From assembly GCA_937952235.1 (NCBI GenBank), contig CALFZM010000372.1, positions 1 to 38,632 on the forward strand: 38,632 nt of DNA. The letters are read 5' to 3'. This document shows positions 16,310 through 24,316 of the stretch, piece by piece (positions within the stretch are counted from its first letter, which is position 1; each line of letters begins with the position of its first letter). The notes under the pieces are model-generated. The model was not told the origin of the DNA and did no database searches. It worked only from the letters and a program-made list of their open reading frames with translations. Source of the DNA: an uncultured Opitutia bacterium. Its GTDB lineage: Bacteria; Verrucomicrobiota; Verrucomicrobiia; Opitutales; Opitutaceae. A program made the position numbers and the translations under genes.

Positions 16310-17128
16310 ATGCGGTACATCGAACCCCACGGTCACATGGTCAGCCGGACCACCGACGACTATCAGGCGATGGTCACGGCCGGCTGCGTGGCTGTCTGCG
16401 AGCCGGCGTTCTGGGCGGGTTTCGACCGCGGTTCGGTCGATGGTTTTCGCGACTACTACCGGCAGCTCACCGAGTACGAGCCGGCGCGGGCGGCGAAGTT
16501 TCTCCTGCCGCACTTTTGCTGGCTCTGCCTCAACCCCAAGGAGTCGGAAGACCTCGGCCTCGCCCGCGAGGTGCTCGCGCTCATCCCGGAGTTTCTCACC
16601 CGGCCCAACGTCCTCGGCATCGGCGAGATCGGCCTGAACCGGAACACGCGCAACGAGATGACCGTGCTCGAGCGCCACATCGAACTGGCGGTCCGGCACG
16701 ACCAGTTGATCCTCGTGCACACGCCTCACCTCGAGGACAAGCTGAAGGGTACGAACCTCATCCTCGACCTGCTTTCCTCGCATCGCGGCGTGAAGCCCGC
16801 CCGGGTCATCATCGACCACGTCGAGGAACACACCATCCAGCGCGTGCTTGACCGCGGCTTCTGGGCCGGGATCACGCTGTATCCGGATTCCAAATCCTCG
16901 CCGCCGCGCGCGGTGGACATGCTCGAGATCTGCGGCCGCGAGCGCATCTGGCTCAACTCCGCCTGCGACTGGGGCGTGAGCGATCCGCTGGCCGTGCCGA
17001 AGACGGCCCTGGAAATGCGGCGGCGCGGCCACAGCGCGGATTTCGTCGACGCCGTGCTCTACCGCAATCCGCACCGGTTCCTGTCGCAGTGCCCGAAGTT
17101 CCGGGTGGGAGCAGCGGGACAGGAATGA
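16310..17128 (+). CDS. eboB: EboB-type TatD-like metal-dependent hydrolase
   Basis: A 272-residue member of the TatD/amidohydrolase superfamily, clearly divergent from the TatD nuclease at the start of this window. Metal ligands are kept: HxH in EPHGHMVSR, Glu in GIGEIGLNRN, His in LVHTPHLED, His in IIDHVEEHT and the late Asp in NSACDWGVSD. It ends in an ATGA overlap with the EboE gene (stop at 17126-17128, next start 17125), so the two are translationally coupled. In ebo clusters this position is held by a TatD-like hydrolase of unknown substrate. The gene letter follows the published ebo naming as I know it; the assignment rests mainly on cluster composition. Confidence 0.85.
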   Translation: MRYIEPHGHMVSRTTDDYQAMVTAGCVAVCEPAFWAGFDRGSVDGFRDYYRQLTEYEPARAAKFLLPHFCWLCLNPKESEDLGLAREVLALIPEFLTRPNVLGIGEIGLNRNTRNEMTVLERHIELAVRHDQLILVHTPHLEDKLKGTNLILDLLSSHRGVKPARVIIDHVEEHTIQRVLDRGFWAGITLYPDSKSSPPRAVDMLEICGRERIWLNSACDWGVSDPLAVPKTALEMRRRGHSADFVDAVLYRNPHRFLSQCPKFRVGAAGQE

Positions 17129-18342
17129 AGCTCGAGGCCGGCATCCACCTCGCGTACTGCACCAACGTCCACCGCGGGGAAGACTGGGCGGAAACGTTCG
17201 CCGCGCTCGAGCGCCACGTCCTGCCCGTGCGCCGGCGCGTCGCACCAGGGCGGGCGTACGCCATCGGCCTGCGTCTCAGCCAGCGCGCCGCCGCCGAACT
17301 CGCCACCGGCGACACCCTCGATCAGTTTCGTCGCTGGCTCGACCGGCACGACTGCTACGTTTTCACGATCAATGGATTTCCCTATGGCAGTTTCCACGGG
17401 ACCCGCGTGAAGGAACAGGTGTACGCGCCCGACTGGTCCACGCCGGAGCGCCTCGCGTACACCGTGCAGTTGTTCGAACTGCTCGCCCGGCTCGTGCCGG
17501 CCGGTGTTGGCGGAAGCGTCAGCACCGTCCCGGCCTCGTTCAAGGGCTTCGTCGCCGCGGAGCCGGCGCGGCGCCAGGCGATCTTCGCGAACCTCACCGC
17601 CTGCGGCCGCGCGATCGCCGAGATCGCGGCGCGCTCGGGTCACGACCTGCACCTGGGGCTCGAACCCGAGCCGACGTGCCTGATCGAGACGACGGACGAA
17701 ACGGTCGCGTTTATCGAGCAATGGCGGAGCGGCGATCGTGCCGTGGAGGGCGAGGGCCTGCTGCGCCATGTCGGCGTGAACTACGACTGCTGCCACCTGG
17801 CGGTGGAGTTCGAATCGGCCGCCGCCGGACTCGACCGGCTGTCCGCGGCCGGCCTGCGTTTGAGCAAGCTGCACCTGAGTTCCGCGCTGCGTGTGCGACC
17901 GGACGCCACCGGACGCGCCGCGCTCGCGGCTTACGTGGAGCCGGTGTACCTGCACCAGGTCGTCGTCGGGAGCGGGCACGAGGTCCGGCGTCGCTTCGTC
18001 GACCTGCCCGACGCGCTCGCCGATTCGGAGCCGTCGCGGCCGGACGACGAGTGGCGCGTGCATTTCCACGTCCCGCTGCACGCGAGCCCGGGTGCGCCGT
18101 TCCAGGACACGCGCGACCACCTGGTCGGCGCGCTCGACTGGCTGCAGGCGCACCGCGGCGCATGCACGCATCTCGAGATGGAAACCTACACCTGGGAGGT
18201 TTTGCCTGCCGGCCTCCGCCTCCCGATCGAGGATCAGCTCGTACGGGAATACGCATGGACCCTCGGCGCGCTCGCGGCCCGGGGTCTGGCTGGAAAAGAG
18301 ATTCTCCCTCCCGGGAGCGCGGGCGTACCCGCCCCCCCTTGA
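17125..18342 (+). CDS. eboE: EboE-type xylose-isomerase-like TIM barrel protein
   Basis: A 405-residue protein of the sugar isomerase/AP-endonuclease-like TIM barrel superfamily, matching the metabolite-traffic protein EboE. Visible hallmarks are the N-terminal GIHLAYCTNVHRGEDW, FTINGFPYGSFHG, LGLEPEPTCLIETTDE, NYDCCHLAVEFE and the near-C-terminal METYTWEVLP. Acidic and His residues at barrel strand ends (Glu in LEPEP, Asp/His in NYDCCH, His in FHVPLH, Glu in METYTW) could form a metal site. GGACAGGA just upstream serves as ribosome binding site and the ATG overlaps the eboB stop. Oddity: the last nine codons lie inside a type 2 palindromic repeat, so its C-terminal tail is repeat-derived. 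The molecular reaction is unknown in the family. Confidence 0.87.
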   Translation: MKLEAGIHLAYCTNVHRGEDWAETFAALERHVLPVRRRVAPGRAYAIGLRLSQRAAAELATGDTLDQFRRWLDRHDCYVFTINGFPYGSFHGTRVKEQVYAPDWSTPERLAYTVQLFELLARLVPAGVGGSVSTVPASFKGFVAAEPARRQAIFANLTACGRAIAEIAARSGHDLHLGLEPEPTCLIETTDETVAFIEQWRSGDRAVEGEGLLRHVGVNYDCCHLAVEFESAAAGLDRLSAAGLRLSKLHLSSALRVRPDATGRAALAAYVEPVYLHQVVVGSGHEVRRRFVDLPDALADSEPSRPDDEWRVHFHVPLHASPGAPFQDTRDHLVGALDWLQAHRGACTHLEMETYTWEVLPAGLRLPIEDQLVREYAWTLGALAARGLAGKEILPPGSAGVPAPP

Positions 18343-18373
18343 GCCGACGGCGGACGGGGACGTCCGCGCTCCC
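18313..18373. repeat. Type 2 palindromic repeat between eboE and eboC
   Basis: The left arm starts GGGAGCGCGGGCG and the right arm is its inverted partner, ending CGTCCGCGCTCCC; each arm also folds on itself through GCGGAC/GTCCGC-type pairing. The left arm encodes the last residues of EboE, and the right arm is followed at once by AGGAG (18374-18378), the ribosome binding site of eboC. Confidence 0.82.
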
Positions 18374-18385
18374 AGGAGAGAAAAC

Positions 18386-19126
18386 ATGGCGACCGACTCC
18401 TCCCGTCTCCGCGTCTGGTTCGATCTCGCCCGCGCCGGCAATTTCCCGTCGGTGGCGAGCAACGTGCTCGCGGCCTTTGTCCTGGCGGGTGCCGCGGTCC
18501 CGGCCACCGCGGGATTTCCGCCGCTGGTGCCCCTGCTCCTCGCGATCGTCGCGTCGTGCCTCGTGTACGCGGGCGGAGCGACCTTCAACGACGTGTTCGA
18601 CGCCGGCTTCGACGCGAAACACCGTCCGGAGCGGGCGATTCCGCGCGGCGCCGTCACGCGCGCCGGCGCCGCCTGGGTCGCCTCCGGCCAGATGGCGGCC
18701 GGCCTCGGCGGCCTGGTCGCGCTCGGCGCCGGCCTTACCTGGGCGGCGGGCCTGGCCGCGACGATCCTGGCCTACGACTGGCTGCACAAGCGCTGGGTCG
18801 GCTCGGTCGTGTTGATGGCCGGCTGCCGCGTGCTGCTCGCAGGCGCGATCGCGTCGTCCGTGCCCGGAGGCTTCACGCGGGCATTCCTGGCCTGGGTCGC
18901 GGTGCTGTTCGTGTACATCGTCGGGCTGAGCCTGGTCGCGCGGTGGGAATACCGGCCGGGCGCGCCCGCCGCCCGCATCGGACGGTCGGTGGGCCGGCTG
19001 CTCGCTTTCATACCGTTGATTGATGCCGTCGCGCTCCTGGTGGTCGGAGCGTGGGTGCCGGCAATGGCTTGCGCGGCGGCGGTTCCTCTCGGACGCTGGG
19101 CGCAGCGTCTCGCTGCTTCCACCTGA
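18386..19126 (+). CDS. eboC: EboC-type UbiA-like prenyltransferase
   Basis: A 246-residue integral membrane protein of the UbiA superfamily, with about seven or eight hydrophobic helices. UbiA enzymes move a prenyl chain from a polyprenyl diphosphate to an aromatic or sugar-like acceptor; the first Asp-rich Mg-diphosphate motif is present as FNDVFDAGFDAKHRPERAIPRG (Asp at NDVFD and GFD), about residues 70-90. A second cytoplasmic motif is less clear (YDWLHKRW). AGGAG at 18374-18378 is an ideal ribosome binding site, seven bases from the ATG, which fixes this start although the frame is open further upstream. The dehydroquinate-synthase-like gene starts 11 bases after its stop. The acceptor is unknown. 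Confidence 0.88.
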   Translation: MATDSSRLRVWFDLARAGNFPSVASNVLAAFVLAGAAVPATAGFPPLVPLLLAIVASCLVYAGGATFNDVFDAGFDAKHRPERAIPRGAVTRAGAAWVASGQMAAGLGGLVALGAGLTWAAGLAATILAYDWLHKRWVGSVVLMAGCRVLLAGAIASSVPGGFTRAFLAWVAVLFVYIVGLSLVARWEYRPGAPAARIGRSVGRLLAFIPLIDAVALLVVGAWVPAMACAAAVPLGRWAQRLAAST

Positions 19127-19137
19127 AGTTCCTGCGC

Positions 19138-20310
19138 ATGGCTGACTCCCGCGATCTTGTCTCCTTTCCCATCACCCTGCGGCACGAGCACCGGCTGGTG
19201 TTCACGCGCGACGTCTTTGGCGAGGGTAACGCGGTGCTTGCCGGCCTGCTCACGCCGCGCGAGCCGGGCGAACGCGTCCGCGCGCTGGTCTTCTGGGACG
19301 ACGGCCTCGAGAAGGCGTTTCCCGGCATCGCGGCCAGGATCGCGCGCTGGTTTGCGGCGCAGGGCGACGCGGTGAGGCTGGCGGCGGAACCGATCGCGGT
19401 GCCCGGCGGCGAAGCGGTGAAGAATGATTTTCGCCAGCTCGAGCGCGTGTGGTCGGCCATCAACCAGGCGGGGCTTTGCCGGCATTCGTACGTGCTCGCG
19501 GTGGGCGGCGGCGCGGTGCTCGACATGGTGGGATTCGGCGCGGCCACGGCGCATCGCGGAATCCCGCTCGTGCGGTTGCCGACGACGAGCCTCAGCCAGG
19601 GCGACGGCGGCGTCGGCGTGAAGAATGGGGTGAATTTCTTTCACAAGAAAAACTGGCTCGGCTCCTTCGGCGTGCCGCACGCGATCGTGAACGACCTCGC
19701 GTTCCTGCAGGGCCTGCCGGTGCGCGAGCGGCGGTGCGGCCTGATCGAAGCGGTGAAGGTGGCGCTGATCCGCGACGCGGCGTTCTTTGAATTCATCGCC
19801 GCCCGGGTGCCGGAGCTGGCACGGTTCGAGACGGCCGCGTTCGAGGCCGTGATCCGCGAAAGCGCGCGCCAGCACATGGAGCACATCGCGACCGCGGGCG
19901 ACCCGTTCGAGCGCGGCTCGGCGCGCCCGCTGGATTTCGGCCACTGGTCGGCGCACAAGCTGGAGCAGTTGACGGAGTTTCGCGTCAGCCACGGCGAGGC
20001 GGTCGCCGTCGGCATGGCCATCGATCTGATTTACGCGCGGCGCGTCGGCCTGCTGCCGGCGCCGATCGCCGAGCGGATCCTCGGCGTGCTGCAGGGGCTC
20101 GGGTTCGAACTGTTCGCGCCCGTCCGCGAGATTCGCGGGCCGAGCGGGCGCCAGGACATGCTCGACGGGCTCGAGGAGTTTCGCGAACACCTCGGCGGAC
20201 GGCTCTCGATCCCGATGATCCGCGCGCCGGGGGATCGACTCGAAGTGCACGAGATGGACGGAGCCGTGGTGAAGGCGGCGTTCGATGAACTGCGGGAACG
20301 CTATGGGTGA
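19138..20310 (+). CDS. eboD: EboD-type 3-dehydroquinate synthase-like protein
   Basis: A 390-residue sugar-phosphate cyclase of the dehydroquinate synthase superfamily. NAD and metal features are retained: GGGAVLDMVGFGAATAHRG (canonical GGGVVGDLAGF), PTTSLSQGDGGVGVKNGVN with its Lys, the metal-ligand Glu in CGLIEAVK, and His in FGHWSAHKLE and SHGEAVAVGM. It is therefore probably catalytic. The ATG at 19138 begins MADSRDLVSFPITLRHEHR; the frame upstream overlaps eboC. Whether it makes dehydroquinate for the shikimate pathway or another cyclitol cannot be told from sequence; its placement inside an ebo operon rather than with aro genes argues for a dedicated role. A type 2 repeat follows its stop. 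Confidence 0.87.
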   Translation: MADSRDLVSFPITLRHEHRLVFTRDVFGEGNAVLAGLLTPREPGERVRALVFWDDGLEKAFPGIAARIARWFAAQGDAVRLAAEPIAVPGGEAVKNDFRQLERVWSAINQAGLCRHSYVLAVGGGAVLDMVGFGAATAHRGIPLVRLPTTSLSQGDGGVGVKNGVNFFHKKNWLGSFGVPHAIVNDLAFLQGLPVRERRCGLIEAVKVALIRDAAFFEFIAARVPELARFETAAFEAVIRESARQHMEHIATAGDPFERGSARPLDFGHWSAHKLEQLTEFRVSHGEAVAVGMAIDLIYARRVGLLPAPIAERILGVLQGLGFELFAPVREIRGPSGRQDMLDGLEEFREHLGGRLSIPMIRAPGDRLEVHEMDGAVVKAAFDELRERYG

Positions 20311-20316
20311 GGTACT

Positions 20317-20377
20317 GGGAGCGCCGACGTCCTCGTCCGCCATTCGCATGATTGCGGACGAGGACGTCCGCGCTCGC
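20317..20377. repeat. Type 2 palindromic repeat between eboD and eboF
   Basis: Left arm GGGAGCGCCGACG to TCGTCCGCC (20317-20341) and an inverted right arm from GCGGACGAGG to GCGCTCGC (20354-20377), separated by 12 bases. It starts six bases after the eboD stop. The right edge runs into AGGA (20378-20381), the only ribosome-binding-like sequence before eboF. Confidence 0.88.
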
Positions 20378-20391
20378 AGGATGGGTTTGCG

Positions 20392-21774
20392 ATGAGCGCT
20401 CCCTCACGCACGTCGGTCCTCAACGTCGTCGGCCTCACGCCGCGGCTGATCGGGCCAAACATGCCGCGATTGCAGCAGGCCGCGCAGGCGGGTGGATTGA
20501 TCCGGGTGAAACCGGTGCTGCCGGCGGTCACGTGCACGGCGCAGAGCACCTACCTGACCGGCCTGCCACCGTCAGGCCACGGCGCGGTGGCAAACGGCTG
20601 GTACGACCGCACGCTGGCGGAACATCATTTTTGGAAGCAGTCCAATCACCTCGTGCACGGCCCGAAGCTCTGGGAAAAACTGCGCGCCGCGCGGCCCGGT
20701 TTCACCTGCGCGAAGCTTTTTTGGTGGTACAACATGTACTCGACCGCCGACTGGTCGATCACGCCGCGGCCGATGTATCCGGCAGATGGACGGAAGCATT
20801 TCGACGTCTACAGCCACCCGCTTTCGATCCGCGACGAGATCAAGCGCGAGCTCGGGCCGTTTCCGTTTCCTGCGTTCTGGGGCCCGGCGGCGGGCATCGC
20901 ATCGTCGGAGTGGATCGCACGTTCCGCCGAGTGGATCGAGGAGCGCCACCGGCCCGACCTGTCGCTGGTCTACCTGCCGCACCTCGATTACAACCTGCAG
21001 CGGCTCGGACCCGATGATCCGCGGATCGCCGCGGATTGCCGCGCGATCGATGCCGTCGTCGGCCGGCTGTTCGATTTCAACGCGCAGCGCGGCATCCGCA
21101 CGGTGGTGGTGTCGGAATACGGCATCACGCGGGTGAAGCGCAGCATCGCGTTGAACCGGCTCTTCCGCGCGCGGGGATGGATCACGGTGAAGGACGAGCT
21201 CGGGCTCGAGCTGCTCGACTGTGGCGCGAGCCGGGCGTTTGCCATCGCGGACCACCAGATCGCGCACGTCTACGTCAACGATCCCGCGCTGGTTTCCGAG
21301 GTGCGCTCCGCGCTCGAGGCGACGGAGGGCGTGGCCCGCGTGCTCGGTGCGGCGGAGAAGCGCGCCGCGGGGCTCGACCACGAGCGCTCGGGCGACCTGG
21401 TGGTGTTTTCGGCGGAGGACGCTTGGTTCACCTATTACTACTGGGACGACGACCGGAAGGCGCCCGACTTCGCGCGCTGCGTCGATATCCACCGCAAGTA
21501 CGGTTACGACCCGGTGGAGCTGTTTCTCGATCCGGCGCTCCCGCTGCCGAAGCTGAAGATTGCGGGCAAGCTGCTGCGCAAGGCGCTCGGTTTCCGGATG
21601 CTGATGAACGTGATCCCGCTCGATGCCTCGCTGGTGCGAGGTTCCCACGGGACGTGTCCGGCCGATTCTGCCGAATGGCCGGTGCTCATCGGTACGGGCG
21701 CGTCGGCGGAGCCGGGGGCGAGCATCGACGCGACGGCGGTGCACGACCGGCTGCTCGCGGCGTGCCTCGGCTGA
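20392..21774 (+). CDS. eboF: EboF-type alkaline-phosphatase superfamily (nucleotide pyrophosphatase-like) protein
   Basis: A 460-residue protein of the type I phosphodiesterase/nucleotide pyrophosphatase group. The nucleophile region is clear: PAVTCTAQSTYLTGLPPSGHG aligns with the TFPNH...VTGLYPxxHG signature of NPPs and puts Thr49 at the nucleophile position. Later metal-ligand motifs depart from the NPP pattern: the usual SDHGM is SEYGI, the usual PDHxGH is PHLDYNLQRLGPD, and the N-terminal Asp motif reads NVVGLTPR. Only IADHQIAHVYV keeps a typical His. Either the subfamily uses a different metal site or it is not a standard hydrolase. No signal peptide is evident. It closes the operon; a type 1 repeat begins 18 bases after the stop. 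Confidence 0.85.
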   Translation: MSAPSRTSVLNVVGLTPRLIGPNMPRLQQAAQAGGLIRVKPVLPAVTCTAQSTYLTGLPPSGHGAVANGWYDRTLAEHHFWKQSNHLVHGPKLWEKLRAARPGFTCAKLFWWYNMYSTADWSITPRPMYPADGRKHFDVYSHPLSIRDEIKRELGPFPFPAFWGPAAGIASSEWIARSAEWIEERHRPDLSLVYLPHLDYNLQRLGPDDPRIAADCRAIDAVVGRLFDFNAQRGIRTVVVSEYGITRVKRSIALNRLFRARGWITVKDELGLELLDCGASRAFAIADHQIAHVYVNDPALVSEVRSALEATEGVARVLGAAEKRAAGLDHERSGDLVVFSAEDAWFTYYYWDDDRKAPDFARCVDIHRKYGYDPVELFLDPALPLPKLKIAGKLLRKALGFRMLMNVIPLDASLVRGSHGTCPADSAEWPVLIGTGASAEPGASIDATAVHDRLLAACLG

Positions 21775-21792
21775 GCCAGCGGTTTTCGGTAG

Positions 21793-21872
21793 GGTGGAGC
21801 CGCCTGTCCCCAGGCGGCTGACCTTCGACAGTCCGGTCCGCAGCGGCTTGAGGAGGACAATCCGCTCCACCT
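21793..21872 (+). repeat. Type 1 intergenic double-hairpin repeat, copy c
   Basis: A near-complete copy with ends GGTGGAGCC and CCGCTCCACCT. The first hairpin pairs GCCGCCTG with CAGGCGGC; the second pairs AGCGG-type sequence with CCGCT around a GAGGAGG-rich loop. It begins 18 bases after the eboF stop codon. Confidence 0.9.
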
Positions 21873-21893
21873 GCCAGTAGTGCGGACAGTAAA

Positions 21894-21918
21894 AAGGCCG
21901 GTCGCAAAGACCGGCCTT
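21894..21918 (-). terminator. Intrinsic terminator of the phosphofructokinase gene
   Basis: AAGGCCGGTC at 21894-21903 pairs perfectly with GACCGGCCTT at 21909-21918, a ten-base-pair stem with loop GCAAA. Read on the minus strand the stem is followed by a run of T residues, as an intrinsic terminator needs; on the plus strand it is not. It lies 31 bases beyond the stop of the minus-strand phosphofructokinase gene. Confidence 0.88.
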
Positions 21919-21948
21919 GGAAAACGAAGGAGCAGGGCGTCGCTCCGA

Positions 21949-23205
21949 TCAGACCTCGTACCCCGGCAGCACCTTGTCGATGCGCACCTTCTCGAGGCGG
22001 GCAAACGTCGGCACGCCGTTCTCGTGCGGGATGGCGACCTCGCCCTGGATCAGGGGCTGTGCATAGCGCAGGAACTGGAAGTTCATGCTGTGTCCATCCT
22101 CGTTGATCCACTCGCGGGGGAGCTTTTTCACCGAGTTGGCGACGTCCGCCAGGGGCGCGAGGCCCGTTTCGGTGGTGTAGTGGTCGCCGTCGCCGCGGAG
22201 CAGGGTGACCATCTTGTCGGTCTGGCCATCGATCGCGGCCTGGACGGCGGCCTCGCCGGCGAGAAACGCCTCGTCGGCGTCGGTCTTCGACGCGGCGTGG
22301 GCGGCGCAGCGCTGGAGCAGGCCGGGTTTGGCGACGCGGATCTTCACGCCGGGCAGGCTGGGGCCGAGGATCTCGGCCAGGGCGTCACCGGCGCCGCCGA
22401 GCTGGGCGTGGCCGAAGGAATCGGTGGCGGCGTCGGCCGCGACATAGTTGCCATCGCTGTCGACCAGTCCTTCCGCGACGACGATCAGGCAGTACTTCTC
22501 GCGCTTCAGCACGCGGCGGATGTCCTCGACGACCTTCTCCTGGTTGAACGGGATCTCCGGCAGGAGAATCAGGTGCGGCGGATCGTGCGGGTGGTCCCGG
22601 CGCTTCGCGAGCGACGCGCCGGCGGCGAGCCAGCCGGCGCTCCGGCCCATGACCTCGATGATGGAAACCAGGTCACCCTGACCCATGGCCTCGTTGTCGC
22701 AGGCCACTTCCTTCACGCTCGTCGCGATGTACTTCACCGCACTGGCGTAGCCGGGCGTGTGGTCCGTGATCGGGAGATCGTTGTCGATCGTCTTCGGCAC
22801 GCCGATCACCCGAAGCTCGTAATTCTGCTGCTGGGCGAGCTTGGAGATCTTGTCGGCGGTATCCTGCGAGTCATTGCCGCCGATGTAGAAAAAGTACCGG
22901 ATGTTGTGCGCCTTGAAGACTTCGAGCACGCGCTCGAAGTCCTGCTGCTTCTTCAGCTTGTAGCGGCACGTGCCGAGCGCGGCGCCGGGCGTGTGGCGCA
23001 GGGCGCGGATCTGCTGCTGCGACTCCGCGGCGAGGTCGATCAGGTCTTCCTGCAGGATGCCGAGCACGCCGTTCAGGGTGCCGTAGATCTCCTCGATGCA
23101 CTCGTGGTTCAGCGCTTCCGAGACGATGCCCGCGACGCTGGCATTGATAACGGATGTGGGGCCGCCGGACTGGCCCACCAAGACATTTCCTACGAGTTCA
23201 GCCAT
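21949..23205 (-). CDS. pfp: Pyrophosphate-type 6-phosphofructokinase
   Basis: A 418-residue phosphofructokinase that phosphorylates fructose 6-phosphate in glycolysis and, if PPi-dependent, can run in reverse. The donor-binding motif reads GGNDS (Gly109-Ser113), with Asp112 where ATP enzymes have Gly, and PKTIDND (Lys138, Asp141, Asp143) carries the lysine associated with pyrophosphate use. The start GNVLVGQSGGPTSVINAS is typical of this clade. The ATG at 23205 gives MAELVGN. A strong terminator ends the gene at 21918-21894. The DeoR gene lies upstream on the same strand with a 207-base gap, so it probably has its own promoter. PPi preference is a residue-based inference. Confidence 0.93.
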   Translation of the reverse strand: MAELVGNVLVGQSGGPTSVINASVAGIVSEALNHECIEEIYGTLNGVLGILQEDLIDLAAESQQQIRALRHTPGAALGTCRYKLKKQQDFERVLEVFKAHNIRYFFYIGGNDSQDTADKISKLAQQQNYELRVIGVPKTIDNDLPITDHTPGYASAVKYIATSVKEVACDNEAMGQGDLVSIIEVMGRSAGWLAAGASLAKRRDHPHDPPHLILLPEIPFNQEKVVEDIRRVLKREKYCLIVVAEGLVDSDGNYVAADAATDSFGHAQLGGAGDALAEILGPSLPGVKIRVAKPGLLQRCAAHAASKTDADEAFLAGEAAVQAAIDGQTDKMVTLLRGDGDHYTTETGLAPLADVANSVKKLPREWINEDGHSMNFQFLRYAQPLIQGEVAIPHENGVPTFARLEKVRIDKVLPGYEV

Positions 23206-23287
23206 GACTGAGGTGTGGTAAAGGTTTGAGAGAACGAGAACGGAAGAGAAAGCGGGCCGCGCATTGGCGTGGCAAACTCAAATTTCC

Positions 23288-23312
23288 CGCGGCGTCTCGC
23301 CGGGGCGCCGCG
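23288..23312 (-). terminator. Hairpin between deoR-type gene and phosphofructokinase gene
   Basis: CGCGGCG at 23288-23294 pairs with CGCCGCG at 23306-23312. Read on the minus strand it is followed by GGGAAATTT, a weak T-containing tail. It could end the regulator transcript before the phosphofructokinase promoter. Low certainty. Confidence 0.3.
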
Positions 23313-23412
23313 AACGGCAAAACGTCTTTTCCGCGAGCCGCTCCCGCGCAGGAGCGCGAGGGTCGCGCAACCGCATCGCGACGCCCGCGGCCGTGAGGGG
23401 CAATCGGGTGAC

Positions 23413-24174
23413 TCAACCCGCGACGATGACCTCGAGGTCGTGGGCGCGCAGGGCCGCGACCAGGTCGGCTGGCGCCCGCGCATCCGTCACGACCACGTCG
23501 ACCGCGCTGAAATCGCAGAGGAAAAACGGCGAGCGCCGGCCGAACTTCGTGTGGTCGAAACAGAATACCACCTTGGCTGCCCCCGCGATCATCGCCCGCT
23601 GGATGTCCACCATCAGCGCATGGGAATTGTAGATCCCCTCCGGGGTGATGCCGCCGCCGCTGAGGATCGCGACGTCGGCGTGCAACCGGGAAAACGTCTC
23701 CACCGCATGCGGCCCGACGAGCGTGCCCAGTCGCGGATAAATCGTCCCGCCCGACAGGTGCACCTCATGGCGGTTCGATGCGGCAAACAGATTCGCGACC
23801 GGCAGCGAGTTGGTGATGATCTGGGCCACCTTGTCGCCCAGGTGGCGCGCCACGTGGAAACACGTCGTGCCCGCATCGATGATCACGTTCTGGCCCGGCT
23901 GCACGAGCCCGGCGCAGGCCGCGCCGATCGCCTCCTTCTCCGCCACCTCGCGGGTGTCGCGGACGTTGAAGACGTATTCATCCGACTTGGGCGCGTGCAA
24001 CAGCCGAGCGCCGCCGTGCGTACGTCGCGCCACCCCACGTTCTTCCAACGCCGCCACATCGCGGCGGACGGTGGAGACCGATGCGCCGAATTCCTTGGCA
24101 AGCTCCTCCAGGGAAGCAAATTCCGCCTTGCTCAGGTAAGCCTCGATCCGGGACTGGCGTACTTCAGCCTGCAT
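23413..24174 (-). CDS. DeoR family transcriptional regulator
   Basis: A 253-residue DeoR-type repressor. The N-terminal winged helix reads QSRIEAYLSKAEFASLEELAKEFGASVSTVRRDVAALEERG, including the DeoR signature TVRRD, followed by a sugar-phosphate-sensing domain with DAGTTCFHVARHL, ITNSLPVAN, LSGGTIYPR and the late FDHTKFGRRSP. DeoR proteins bind phosphorylated sugars and repress adjacent catabolic genes. The ATG at 24174 starts the HTH domain; an upstream extension to 24294 is not alignable. It is divergent from a class II aldolase and an aldolase/dehydrogenase fusion, the likely targets; the effector would then be a deoxysugar phosphate (inference). Confidence 0.9.
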   Translation of the reverse strand: MQAEVRQSRIEAYLSKAEFASLEELAKEFGASVSTVRRDVAALEERGVARRTHGGARLLHAPKSDEYVFNVRDTREVAEKEAIGAACAGLVQPGQNVIIDAGTTCFHVARHLGDKVAQIITNSLPVANLFAASNRHEVHLSGGTIYPRLGTLVGPHAVETFSRLHADVAILSGGGITPEGIYNSHALMVDIQRAMIAGAAKVVFCFDHTKFGRRSPFFLCDFSAVDVVVTDARAPADLVAALRAHDLEVIVAG

Positions 24175-24199
24175 GATGTCGCCGCTTTGTGGTAGGTAT

Positions 24200-24219
24200 T
24201 GGAAGATATTGCAATGTTC
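24200..24219. promoter_or_regulatory. Candidate operator in the deoR/aldolase divergent promoter
   Basis: An AT-rich patch in otherwise GC-rich sequence centres on the perfect palindrome ATTGCAAT at 24208-24215, flanked by GGAA on one side and TTCC on the other. It lies 26 bases upstream of the regulator start codon and about 100 bases upstream of the aldolase start, where an autoregulating DeoR repressor would bind. One site, no second copy seen; inference only. Confidence 0.35.
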
Positions 24220-24316
24220 CCGTTGACTTTCTGGCTCCGGGCGCGCGGCATCAGGGCTCCGCGTCCCGCTTTCGGGTGGGACGGCCGGAGCCACTACGAA
24301 TCCTTTCTGCTACTCC

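Noticed and set aside
16310..17128. Second ordinary TatD nuclease
   Set aside because: Metal ligands are of the TatD type but the sequence diverges strongly from the first TatD in this window, and it is translationally coupled to EboE, so an ebo role is the better reading.
19138..20310. Housekeeping aroB
   Set aside because: It sits inside the ebo-type operon with coupled neighbours rather than with shikimate genes; the cyclase fold is accepted but the AroB name is not.
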